Part shown: positions 14,190 through 25,363 of the stretch, in pieces | Layout of the letters: each line of letters begins with the position of its first letter | Position numbering within the stretch: the stretch's first letter is position 1 | Source of the DNA: Sphagnum compactum | Taxonomy: Eukaryota; Bryophyta; Sphagnopsida; Sphagnales | Direction of reading: 5' to 3' | DNA: 64,000 nucleotides | Assembly (NCBI GenBank): GCA_965153455.1 | Contig: OZ234495.1 | Coordinates: forward strand, 23,184,875-23,248,874 | Program-made: the position numbers and the translations under genes | Notes under the pieces: model-generated | What the model was told of the DNA's origin: nothing | The model's input: the letters and a program-made list of their open reading frames with translations, nothing else | Database searches by the model: none

Positions 14190-15010
14190 CAACATTAACT
14201 TTGTCCCTTATTAGCAATAGTTTGGTAGATCATTAATGAATTGGGATTTTTTTTTCTTGCCCCTAACATCACAATCCCTTTTATTTCTCCATCAGCCATA
14301 GCTTGTTTGACCATGAATTCAAACCTTCTCATATTATTAGAAAAAGGTAGGGGTGGAAATGGGCAACCACACCTCACTCCCTTCCTTATTTGAAATGATG
14401 GCAAGATTCTACCATTGAAATATATGGCAGATTTAACTTCTTAGAAGAAAAACTTAACCATATAACGAATTTTTTAGCCATGAATTTTAATTTTTCCATT
14501 GTAAAGGATAAAAATTCCCATTATATTTTATAAAATGCCTTTGTGAAGTTTACTTGGAAAGCTTCCCCCAATTGATGATGTTTCATGAATAAACAACACA
14601 TTATCTAGGATATATATTAAAGTTAAAAATGTAGTTTGACTATTATCTATGATATTCATGAACATTGGTTGTGCAAACAAACCTAGAACTTTTTGCATAA
14701 ATTTTATAAGCCATGTTTTAAGAAGGATATGGGACACCAATTTCCCAAGTTTTTTTTGTCACCAACTTTGAACATCTCATATCAATCATGATTAACTCCC
14801 CTTAAGAATATTTTTTCTATGGAGTTTATAATAATGTTGAGGTAGTTTTGCTATGATTTGCCAGAACCATATGGAAAAATACCCTACAATTCAATTTGGT
14901 CTTGGTGCTTTGCGTTTTGCCATAGCCTTCTAGGCACAACTCCATTGAGTTTTGTTGTACTAGTTAGTGTTGTCAACTCTTTATTTAAATCTTCAATGAC
15001 CTTTGTTAAT
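14190..15010 (-). pseudogene. LINE reverse transcriptase domain remnant
   Basis: In order on the minus strand: a KAPRPN block (from KAPGPDG) near 14.93 kb with YFSIWFWQI, then KLGKLVSHILLKTW (the 'wRPIsLl' step), AQPMFM, YILDNVLFIHE (from 'ilDNil..hE'), and FQIRKGVRCGCPFPPLPFSN (from 'kGvRqGCPLSPlLF') near 14.36 kb. I cannot find an intact FADD/YADD catalytic box after it, where only LMIYQTIAN and a neighbouring-frame INDLPNY remain. Several stops and frame changes; inactive. Confidence 0.78.
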
Positions 15011-15879
15011 ATTGCCTTCTAGGGCCCTCAAGTATTGACAACTAAAAGAACTTATTGGGAAAACAAGGTCTAATGGAAAGAAATGGAAAAATAAAAATAA
15101 AAATAAAAAATGGAAATAGAAGTTTCAACATAAAACACTATAAGGAATCATGTCCATACCAACTCACGTGTTTGTGACTTCTCCGAATCAACCATTTTTG
15201 TGATTGTCGATGTGACTATCTTTTGAGGCACCATGTAAAAATTACTTGAAGTCACATCTGCAACTACAAAATGGTTTTAAGTTGCATATATGACTATGAC
15301 TTGTGACTATTGTTAGTTTGAACAAAAGTGAAAAATGTAGTCATATCATCCAACAACTAGTGCCATCCAATGAAAGATGAAAATTTAATTATTTTTGCAA
15401 CTAGTAATGTGATTCATAGGTGACTAGACACCATAATGTGGTGTCTTATTCAACTTGAATTGTGACTATAGATTATAATTGCAAATGTACATGTATTTAG
15501 GTGTGAAGCAAATATGTTATGATTAATGAAATAACTAGATTTGGTGGTTTTAATTTTTTTCTTAGGTATCTTGAGTGAACAAATAGTTAAATGTATAATA
15601 AAGTTTAATATGTTTGTGAGAATTTCAAAGGACTCATGGAAAGGGTACAAAAGAACCACCATTTTCAATTTTCAACATGATAGGGTTGAATACATCATGT
15701 GAATGTAGGGCATGTGAATGTTTTTTTCCCAAGAAAATGGGATTGCTAAATTTAATGGTCTAAATTTGTTTTCTGAATTATTTAAAGTGAAACATCATTT
15801 CAATGTAATAGTTATTTACATATAAGATTTTTACACATTACAGTTTGTGGACTTTAATTCTTTGTAAATTTACTGTTGT

Positions 15880-16330
15880 ATCCAAAATATAACAACCTAG
15901 GTTAGAATAACTTAAAATAATAAAAAATGTTTTAAGGTGGAATAACCTAAAATAATTAAAAATAACCAAAAATAACTTAGGTTGGAACAACATAAAATAA
16001 ATAAAATATTTAGTGTGAAATATCCTAGATTATTTTAAGGTGGCTTAAGGTAAATAACCTAGAATAGCTTAGGGTGGAATAACCTAAAATAATAGAAAAT
16101 AATTTAAAGTAAAATAATTTAAAATAGCATAAGGCGAAATAATTTAAAACAATGAGAATATTTTAAGGTAGAATAATTTAGAATAACTTAAGGTGGCATA
16201 ACTTAAAATAGCCAAAAATGGCATAAGGTGGAATAATCTATGATAACAGTAAAAAAAATAGTCGAAGAATAGCCTATTATAGCCTAAAATTGTTGAAAAT
16301 AACCAAAAAAAGTTGATAATAGCCTACATG
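15880..16330. repeat. Degenerate AT-rich short-repeat array (GGTGGAATAACCTAAAATAA type)
   Basis: About 25 imperfect copies of a 15-20 base motif, GGTGGAATAACTTAAAATA or close variants, in one orientation. Units vary in length and sequence. It sits inside the block that splits the LINE between linker and RT. The same motif family returns at 19.64-20.63 kb. Confidence 0.8.
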
Positions 16331-16679
16331 GTAGAAAATCAATCAATGAATCAAATAGGTTAGTAATAAGTAATAAGATAAGATAGAATACAAATAACAT
16401 GTAGATTTGTTAAATAATAGGTAGTTTATTGCGTTGATATGTTATAATGTTTTTGTGCATGAAACAAAGGATGTGATAGTGTTACATAATGTTGTAGTGT
16501 TTTCCTTTCATTAGAATTTATCCCATATTCTTTGTCTACAAGTTGAATTTTATAAAATATATAATTACATGTAAAAGAAAGGACTATTCATTTTATGCAT
16601 TATAAATGTTCAAAGTGTAAGTGCCATTTGGGATGAACCAATCAAGAGGTTTGTGACCATGAACAAAAAAAATTTAGGA

Positions 16680-16870
16680 TCCTACCTACTTAACTAAGCC
16701 TATAACTTACATTGATTTACCTATCTTAACCTTACCTACCTACTTAAACCAATAACCTACACCCACTTACTTATCCTAAACCTACCTATCTACCTATCTA
16801 AGTTTATAACCTACATGTACCCACCTACTTATTCTAAGCCTACCTACTTAGCCTATGTTAGGTTGTTTAT
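16680..16870. repeat. CCTACCTACTTA-type short tandem array
   Basis: Three to four imperfect units of about 50-58 bases, each opening with CCTACCTACTTA or CCTACCTATCTA and containing TTATAACCTACA. The motif looks related to the reverse complement of the neighbouring TAGGTTAT-type repeats. Confidence 0.7.
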
Positions 16871-17068
16871 TCTAGCCTAGCCTAAGATTGTTGAATTGAT
16901 TATTACCATAGTCCACATGGATACATTATAGTTGACTATGAAACACCTCATGCGATTGCACTTCTTAGTCATAAACCCGATCACAAATAACCATGCCACA
17001 TCATCATATGTGATTACATTTTTTAATTGTGAATTTAGTCACAAATGTCCATGCCACATCACCCGCAC

Positions 17069-17094
17069 GGGGGGTTGGGGGGAAGCGGGGGGGG
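17069..17094 (+). other. G-run cluster, possible G-quadruplex
   Basis: Three runs of 6, 6 and 8 G separated by TT and AAGC within 26 bases, in an otherwise AT-rich block. The 8-G run can supply two tetrad columns, so a four-stranded fold is possible. Confidence 0.55.
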
Positions 17095-17621
17095 CACATT
17101 AATAAAAAAAAGTGAAAAATATGTGAGTAATAATATAGGGTGCAATATATTGGTTGTTGGGTAGAATTTTTAAGTTAATTAATTAAAAAATAAGGTACAT
17201 TTTATTCAAATAATCATTTCACTATAATATAGGGTATGTAATAATCTATACATTTCCCCTCTTTTAAATATCATAGACTTCCCACCTTCAATTTTTTACA
17301 AATTAGCTAAACTCCCCAAATAAGCCCTTTTTTAATGGTAACCAGTTAGCCAACTAACTAACAAAAACTAGTTGGTTGATCTTCTACCTACCACCTTCTA
17401 GAATCTAACTCGAAATATGGTCCAATTCACTATAAGTTTTATCCTCTAAATTGACAAAAGATTAGTGGCAAGTTAGTTGCCATCAAGTCCTTCCAAAACT
17501 AGCCAAATTTGATAATTTCACTACCTAGGTAATTAAAAAGTTATAAATGCCTTCACCTACCACTAATAAAGAGTTACTAGGATACCATCTAGATCTTAAT
17601 TAATCATAGAAATTAACTTGT

Positions 17622-18530
17622 TCATTCACAACCTTTATGGGCAATGAGGTCTTGAGATTCTACTTTTACTTTTTCTATTTTAATTAGGTTGGGGTCAACA
17701 TTGTAAAGGTTCTTAAAAAAAGTGCAACAAATTCCTTCTACTTCATTTTGGCTTTTAGCCATACCTCCATTTGGATTCTTAAGTTTGGTGATGGTTGCTT
17801 GCATGTGTTTTTTGCATCCACACCTTTGAAAAACACTTTTAAATGGGTCCAAATTCTTTAAGGTGTACCAAAATCATGACATATCGTTACCTTTTTTTGT
17901 ATTTTTTACTTATTCCTTTTCTACCATGTAAAGACACATTTCTGGATGATTATGATGGAATTTAGAATTGTAGTGGTCTACAATTTGGTAAGTATGAAAT
18001 TGATTCTTTTTGAGTCATTAGTTTTGATGGGGATTGAAATATAAAGGAAAAGAAGATTGTTGTAAAAACTAAGCCCTTTTTGTCCTTGGTGGTACACCTT
18101 ACGAATTTTCATGCAAACAACAAGTTCCCTTGTCCATTCTAAAGCACATGTAAATGCCTTTTATCTTTATATCATCCATTAATTACACTTGGTCATTGAC
18201 ATTATCCATAACTTGTTGCAAGTGTACGTCCTATGCATTGCTAACATGTAATTTAACCTATGTTTGCTCAAGTTATTATTTTGTTGATTCTTTAGCCTTC
18301 TTGAATTTTGTCACCTTTTTGTAGTAATTTTTTTAATAAAATCTAATCACTATGTGTAGATGTGCAAAAAAGGGTATATTTTTATTACCTTCTTGCCAGA
18401 TTTGGGGGATTTGATCATCTATTTGATAAAAAAAACTTGTATTCATTTCCCAATATGACCTCCGTTGTAATTGATGGCATAATACCATTTCAATGGTTAG
18501 ATTTTTGCATGCATAATCCCTTTTAGTCAA
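17622..18530 (-). pseudogene. LINE linker between endonuclease and reverse transcriptase
   Basis: The minus strand carries RSYWEMNTSFF and IWQEGNKNIPFFAHLH (like 'wl..GDrNtkFFH') near 18.4 kb. From 17852 it reads VFQRCGCKKHMQATITKLKN, NPNGGMAKSQNEVEGIC and FFKNLYN. The latter matches the 'I..L....G......ei...f..fy.nLy' block that leads into LINE reverse transcriptases. It stops abruptly at about 17.6 kb, where the repeat-rich insertion begins. Confidence 0.62.
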
Positions 18531-18699
18531 GTACCTACAATCTTTGAAAGTGGTTTTGGCTTCATGCGTAACACTTAACTATGTTCGATTTAAATGTGTT
18601 AGGCAATGTTTAAACCTTTTTTTGAGTTAACCCATGAGAATTTTAGGTTTCCCATTGAACGTGTAGGCTTTTCAATGTTTAATATTGTTTTTAATGTTT

Positions 18700-19400
18700 C
18701 CCATGCCATTTTTTCTAAAATTTAGGCAACAAGATTAATCCACATGCATTTGATTTATTAGGTGGTCCTTCCATCGTGTTGAAGTCTTCACATAACAACC
18801 AAATTTAATCCTTTTGTAAAAGTTTTCTCAAGTGAACCCATCATTGATAGTGGTTAGGGGATTTGTTGGGTGCATAGATGTTTAAAATGATAATATTTCC
18901 TCTAGGATAAGCCTTTAGGTTGCAACCATTGAACTTTGTTGTTAAAACCAATGAGATAATGCACTACTAGTTAGGTTGGCTTACTTGCTATCCATGAGGA
19001 TGTAGGTCCCTCTTTGACTAGCCCTTTGATCATTTGGTGGTTCTAGTATCCACAAGAAACCTTTGTGAACTAGCAAGTTGCCCTTTTCAAAGCCTTTTAC
19101 CTAAGTTGCCTCCTTTAAGGTTGTGTTGCAAAAGAACAATGTCCACCTGCAGTGTAAGTTTGTGGATATAGGGCTTGAGATTATTGACTTTTTTATCAAG
19201 GTTTTACCTTCAAACCTTGTATAATAAAATATGTAATTTCATGAATCCACATTTGGTTGAAGAGGTGATTTTTTCCTAAACTTTCATCTTGAATTCCTAG
19301 GATGTCTTTTTTGAAACCCCACACATCATAAAATGATTGATTTGAACATTTGGTTCTACTTTCATTGGGGATGGAGTTTGATGGCCTTGGCAATTGTTTT
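18700..19400 (-). pseudogene. LINE endonuclease domain remnant
   Basis: Minus-strand reading gives VDIVLLQHNLKGGNLGKR (the 'Q-E' strand with the Glu lost), and near 18.85 kb GNIIILNIYAPNKSPNHYQ, LLCEDFNTMEGPPNKSNACG. These match the 'NvYaPn', 'GDFN..e.p.dk' motifs of LINE apurinic endonucleases; in the copy here GDFN has become EDFN. Two stops interrupt this part. The N-terminal end of the domain lies near 19.39 kb. Confidence 0.72.
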
Positions 19401-19639
19401 GGCGTTGGATAGGTTAATTTTTTTATTAATAAAAAAACACATTAGTACAAATGTACGGTGTAGGTCACTGGCCTAAATCATTATGGGACACCTTAAAACA
19501 AATATAGGTTCATTCCACTTTACTGATTTCACCATGTTTAAAGTTATTTCACTAAAAGGTCATTATGTAAACATCATGTTTCATTACTAATTGACATAAT
19601 TCACTATTATAATTTATTATGGTAAACAAGTTTATTTAT

Positions 19640-20640
19640 ATTTTTTTGTTTTAAATACCTTAAGCTATTTTAGGTTATATCATATGTTATTTAGGCTACC
19701 CTAGATTATTATAAGTTATACATTAGATCACTTAAGAATATAATAGGTTATTCAACCTTAATGTATCATAAGTTATATCCAAATTTATTATAGGCTTTCT
19801 ATTTTAAGTTATTTTAAACTAAACTATTTAACTAGCCCTAGTCTATACCTTGGATTATTTTATTGTAAGTATTATACATTATTTCAAGTTATACTTTAAA
19901 CTAATTCAAGGTCATTCCATTCAATGTTATTATAGGCTATTTTATCTTAAGGTATAATAACAAAAGGTAAAATAACATATTAAAAATGACTTAAGGTGGA
20001 ATAACCCCCGGTAGAATAATTTAAAATAACCAATAATATCATCGGTAAAATAACCTAGAATAATAAAAAGTAACTTAGGATAAAATAATGTAAAATATTT
20101 AACAATAGTTGGTGATAAGATAACCAAAAATAACTTAGGATAAAATAGCCTATAATAGTCAACAATAACCTATGATTGAATAACTAATAATAACTTAAAG
20201 TAAAATAAGTCAAATAGCTAACAATAATTTATAATAAAAATAGCCAGTAATATTTTATGATAAAATAACCAATAATAACCTATGATAGAACAACCAACAA
20301 TTTCCAAGATTAACCTATGATAACTAACTTATAATAATTTATAATATCTTATGATAAAATAATTAAGGATAGCTTATGATAAAATAGCCTAAAATAACAA
20401 AAAATAGTCTACAATAGAATAACCAACAATAACCTATAGTAGAATAATTAATAAATAGCCTATGGTAAAATAATTTAAAATAACCAACAATAGTTTACAA
20501 TAAAGTTACCAAAAATAACCTATGGTAAAATAATGTAAAATAACCAACAGTAGCTTATGATAATATAACTTATAATAATTTATGATAGAATAATAAAAAA
20601 TAGCCAAAAATTACCTAAGGTAAAAAATAATGTGCACAAT
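19640..20640. repeat. Large inverted repeat built of degenerate AT-rich motifs
   Basis: From about 19.64 to 19.95 kb the motifs run as TTATTTTAGGTTAT/TTATAGGCTATTTT; from about 19.96 to 20.63 kb the same motifs run as their complement, AAAATAACCTATAAT and GATAAAATAACC. The switch point lies near the TTAAGGTATAATAACAAAAG stretch at 19.95 kb. The right arm is about twice as long as the left. It lies between LINE ORF1 and endonuclease remnants. Confidence 0.72.
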
Positions 20641-20669
20641 AATACGAGATGACAAAAAAATATTATTCA

Positions 20670-20745
20670 TTTTAATAATGTTTCAATGGTTAAACACTTG
20701 CTTAGTAAACATGGAGGTCATAAAATGTGAAGGGTTCAAACCTTC
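20670..20745 (+). mobile_element. tRNA-derived SINE-like remnant
   Basis: Reads ATGGTTAAACACTTGCTTAG, then GGAGGTCA and GGGTTCAAACC. The spacing resembles a pol III A box and B box (GGTTCAAAC at 20733-20741) of a tRNA-derived SINE. Not an intact tRNA: no cloverleaf closes. Confidence 0.4.
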
Positions 20746-21685
20746 ACACTTGCACTCTAAGTTGGTGGTCTAAATTCCTACCTTAAGCTAGATAGACTTG
20801 TGAAGGTTCCTAAATGTTAATTAATTTAAGTTTGTAATTAACTATTAATGAATTTATTATTGATGATTTAACTATTAGTGAATTCACCTGTCTATAACAA
20901 TTGGTCCTTATTTACTAGAAGATTGAGCATTTTCATCATGGTAAATTTGTTCAATTTCACTCAAAATCTAGTGAACTTGAACACATATTGGTGTAATGAA
21001 GGTTCCTAAATGTAACATCTTATATAATATATAAAATCATGTGTGATCTTTTATAATATATATATATATTTTGGTCATCTCTAGGTTAAAGCCTTCCTTT
21101 AGTTTGCTATTAAGATCCTTGAGGATTTGGTTTTTATTACTTGGACTTCATGTAATGGGTGTAAAAGTTGACTTGTTGGTAGACTTGTCTAGTAATTTTG
21201 CAAGTTGTTTTATTGGTTGCATACTAGTTGCATCTTCAATCTACTCACCATCTTTTAACAAACCTATGACCTAAAGGATTTGAACCCTAATTGCCTTTGT
21301 AACTATCATTGGGATGACTACTTGTGTTGGTAAGATTAGGTATTCTTGGGTTTGTGCCTTTGGTGTTTCTTAGAAAATAATATGAAAGACTATTTGTTTT
21401 TTGCTTTTTTCATTCTTATATTTATAGTGCACATTTCTTAATGTGGATGAGGATGTGGGGTATTTTGGCTACATTTGTGAATTAAAAATTACTTCCCTTC
21501 CTCATTTGCCACCATTAAGATCTCCCTCAGTTTCAACTATTCCTTTTTTAAACCCATTGATTTTTGTCAGTGAACATTCCGTCTTGTTAATCAAAGATAA
21601 TTGAACAACAATTAACTAATTTAAGCCTTACAAAGTTTCTTGTTTCTAGTCTTGGTGTTGCATTAATGTTTCAACTTTTGCAAGG

Positions 21686-22440
21686 TTAGATGTTTCTTCC
21701 ATTTTTATTTAGGGATTTGGAAGTGAATTGAATGGATGGTTTTATTTTTTTTAAAAATTTGTTGAACATCATTGGTGCATGATGATGCTTAAGAGCAAAC
21801 CTCACAGTATGTGTTGTTTGGTCTTTATAGATATGGATGTTTGGTATCTTGAGTTTGCTTGCACCCTTACTATACCCTTCATTGTCTTTGTAGGGACCTT
21901 TGCCAAAATAATAGCAATTTTGGCTTGGTGTTTTTGTGGTTGTAAATGTTTGGGTGTCTATAGAACAACTAGCCACCTTTGACATCTTTCTTGCCCTGAT
22001 GTGACCATAATCATGAACCATGTGATCAAGGCTACTATAAAATCTATATCAAATTGGAAATTAAGTATAATCAATGCAAATTTGCACCTTAACATCTTTT
22101 CCCATGCTTGCAATGCAAACTTCAACTATACTTCATTTTCTAGGATTTAAGGTGATGTACAATGTGGGATCCTACTTAGATGCATTGGAGGCATCATAAC
22201 CAAGAACCACATCAATTTGAATTGCCACTACAATTTTTATTGGACAATTCCAATGGCATGTAGTGAAGAATGATCCACATGGGTAGTCCTAGATCTTTAG
22301 GGGCATCGAAATCAAATATGGTGTCCATGTGGAAAATCATAGTGCATCATTGAAACTTGGGGGAGTACAACATGAGAATTCATTTGGTGGATTGTGTGCT
22401 TGGTGAAGATATAAAATAAAAACCTCTTCCAACATCTATT
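21686..22440 (-). pseudogene. LINE ORF1 remnant (DUF4283 plus zinc-knuckle-like)
   Basis: On the minus strand near 22.3 kb the frame gives FDFDAPKDLGLPMWIILHYM and PLELSNK, matching the 'W.P.F......vPvWVrLp.LPle' core of DUF4283. Farther on, at 22.02-21.97 kb, HDYGHIRARKM resembles the C-x-C..H-Y-GH zinc-knuckle end. An open stretch of 111 codons (21686-22021) follows. The domains are joined only across stops and frame changes. The DUF4283 match is a motif-level reading by eye. Confidence 0.5.
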
Positions 22441-24340
22441 TTGCAATGTGAAGTTCAACTATTTTGTTTCCTAGAAAGTTGACTTATAGTGTGATCTATG
22501 TGATCTCCAATCTCATTTTTGACTATTAGCATGTCCAACTTGATGGTTGCACGGATGGAGATTTAGTTTTTCAAAAGCAACCCCTTATGGTTCCTATTAA
22601 CCCCTTTTAAAAACACTTTGTTTGACTGGGGTTACAAAGATGAATCTTACTTGATTTAATAGGCCTTGTGATAATTAGATTCTCCATCAATGTTTGGCTA
22701 TCATGTAACATTGTTTTTTCATCTCGAAGGTGAGTCCTTATAATCAACACTCCCTTTTGCCAAGGAGGAGGGACATCATGGGAAGATTGGATTGCATTTT
22801 CATACGATCACTTGGCCAAATCGTCAAGGTCTATTCATGCTCATGCTAGAAGGAGTCACTGACATCTTATTGTTCACCATGTGGCACTACAATGATAGTG
22901 CAAAAACACAATGCTTAAACCACGCTTAAATATATTATTACACTATTTCATTGTATTTTTTAAACACAAAAAATCAAGGTTACAAGTTTCAAAATGTGCT
23001 TAAAATTTTAAAAACTATTAATTTTTAATAATCTAGATGAAATGTTAGACTATTAAAGAGATCCTTGTACAAATACAACACACAATTTTAACATCATTTT
23101 AATTTATGAGCCTTGCAATCATGTAAAAAAAGACTTGTTACACACAGAGTGGATCTTAAAGAGAGATTGCATCCCTCACTTATTGAACCAATTGGACCCC
23201 TAGAATGAATATAACTTGGGAGCTTGGTAAATCAATAGATGTACTGAACTTCACCTGTAATCTTCAATCACCACAAATTGCATTGTGATGAGGAAATTAA
23301 TCAACTTAGCTCACTTAGATACAATTCTAACCAAATGCACGAATAGGATCGACTTACTTGGATACTGAGAAAGATTAGCAAAAACCTAAAACTCTAGTAA
23401 TTGTGGCACTTCCTAAAGCAGAATCACTTAACGATATCAAAACAGACTTTGCAGAACTCTACTTAACAAAGTGCCCTAAATTGATAGTAATGAAAAGAAT
23501 TGAGCTAAACTACAATCGGTCTCATGCTTGAAGCGACAATCATTGTCTTTGCTCCCCCTAAGATCCCTACATGCCTTATTTCCATCTCCCCCCCCTCCTC
23601 CCCCAAGAAAACTTTTAATTGATAGAATAATCCAATGCAACTATGAATGGGGTTCTCCAAATTTTTGAATTTCCCTCAAGTTCCCAATGTTTCGAATGAA
23701 GTTGGACCCTGGTTTAGTTTGGAAACTTGGTCCAGTACCACCCATGCCACATATTCTAGCAATCAAAATTGCATGGTACCTCTATGACCACTTGAAGGTG
23801 CAAGAACCCTCCTCTCCTTTGCCTTATGATCTACATATGTTTGGGTTCATGATAACATTAGCCTCTTGCTTTACAATGGGTAAAGTTAACAGGTACGGGA
23901 CATTTCTCAGGGACGTTTCAAGAATGCAAGCCCAAACTCAACTGGCACCTTAATCCTAGGCTCCTTATTTTGAGAATGCCCCTGCCCAAGGGCTTCACCA
24001 TACAAATTGTTTTGAGTTTGTTTTATCTTTTGTCAGCCACATGGGGAAATTCCAACAAATTAAATTATGTTGCACTTGAACATATGACTACTACAACATA
24101 TAGAAATACATGGCAAAAGATGTAGCCATTGAGCCCCTGACCTAGTAGTACTCACCTTATCTCTCTTAAAGTATATGACTACCTCTATATTTGTGTTTGG
24201 CATGACATCAAGATGCTGCAAGGTGTCAGCCATGTATTTCATGTTGGGGGAGAGCCCCAATGAAGGTCCCAATGATCACATTTGGTTACACAATTGCCAA
24301 GCTAACCTTTGCATGTTCTTGAGATTCTCCAATTTTCTCT

Positions 24341-24369
24341 GAGAGAGAGAGAGAGAGAGAGAGAGAGAT
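24341..24369. repeat. (GA)n microsatellite
   Basis: Fourteen uninterrupted GA units. Confidence 0.9.
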
Positions 24370-25289
24370 CATGGCCAGCACCCAAACTTTGAAATCAGTA
24401 TCAATTTGAAGTTCGAAGTATCAAATTGGTTCTATTGGGGGTTGGAGTTTCGGAGCAAACCTCGCCCTTACTTTTGGAGTCGTGGTCTATGTTTCATCAA
24501 AATTTCTTAACCACAAGGCTTCTGGGGCATGCAACAATTTTCCTCAATTTTCAGCTACAATCAAATTGGAGATGAAATAGGGATTTAGAGGGTCGAACTA
24601 GGGCCAAAAGAAAGGGTGCCTTTATGGATAACTTTGTTACCGGTTCCTAATGTAACAATTTGGAGTTAAAATTTGTAAAATGCTATGTGGACCCTTGCTA
24701 AGATTCCATGGAGGTACGAATACATTTTTTTCAGGTTTAAAATCGGAGCGCTCTATCGACGCTTACTCCGATTAGGTATTGAAATGGTAATCCACTGGAG
24801 TACGTGGTGGTTCTTACAAGCATCAGCATTGTTGCACCTGACATTGATGATGTATCAAAGAGAGTGCTTGTTTCTTCTTTTGCCTTTATGGAGAACATCA
24901 CCAAAACAAGGAAAGGGGTGGGTGACACCCATTAGTGTTTGTTGAAGGTTTCTCAAATTCTGTGTCTGTGAAGGACTAGGTACTCACTTTTTAGAAGAAA
25001 AATTCTTGAAAACTATTCGAATGGGTGCAGATTTGGGAAGCACTTGTTTAGAGGAGTTATAATTGAGCCAATCCACTTATCCACAAGTAAAAGTCAAATG
25101 GATGAAAAGCAAGAAACAAACCTAGCCTTTTCCATTTCCATACCCAAAATCACACTTTGTGTGAGCTACTGAAGATAAATAGGTTGATAACACAAATGTT
25201 GGCACACAAAACACAAAACCATGTTGCAAGCTCCCACTCCTGAACAGGTTTTTTTTTTTTTTTCAATTTTGAGATATCACAAATTTGGA

Positions 25290-25363
25290 GAAAAAAATTC
25301 CACGAGAAAGAAAGAAATAGTCCAAAAAAAAATTTTCCCACTCTTTCTTGTGGAATTTTTTTC
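25290..25363. repeat. Hairpin with 21-base arms
   Basis: GAAAAAAATTCCACGAGAAA G (25290-25310) pairs with C TTTCTTGTGGAATTTTTTTC (25343-25363) with a single mismatch that would be a G-U pair in RNA. The loop is 32 bases. Confidence 0.75.

Larger units (their letters stand above)
13230..22900 (-). mobile_element. Remains of a plant L1-type LINE retrotransposon, split by repeat-rich blocks
   Basis: Reading the minus strand from 22.9 kb down to 13.2 kb, fragments occur in the order expected for one plant LINE: DUF4283-like domain and zinc knuckle (ORF1), apurinic endonuclease, linker, reverse transcriptase and the post-RT region. All are riddled with stops and frameshifts, so it is long dead. 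Two blocks interrupt it: about 15.02-17.60 kb between linker and RT, and about 19.45-20.65 kb between ORF1 and endonuclease. Both hold degenerate short-repeat arrays of one type and are probably later insertions or expansions. I cannot define target-site duplications or a poly-A end. Confidence 0.72.

Noticed and set aside
15880-20640. CRISPR array
   Set aside because: Repeats are degenerate, variable in spacing and lack unique regular spacers; the window is plant nuclear DNA.
20733-20741. True tRNA gene at the B-box motif
   Set aside because: No cloverleaf closes around it; a degenerate SINE head explains it better.
23687-23953. 88-codon plus-strand frame
   Set aside because: Isolated in spacer, no recognised motif, no neighbouring exons.
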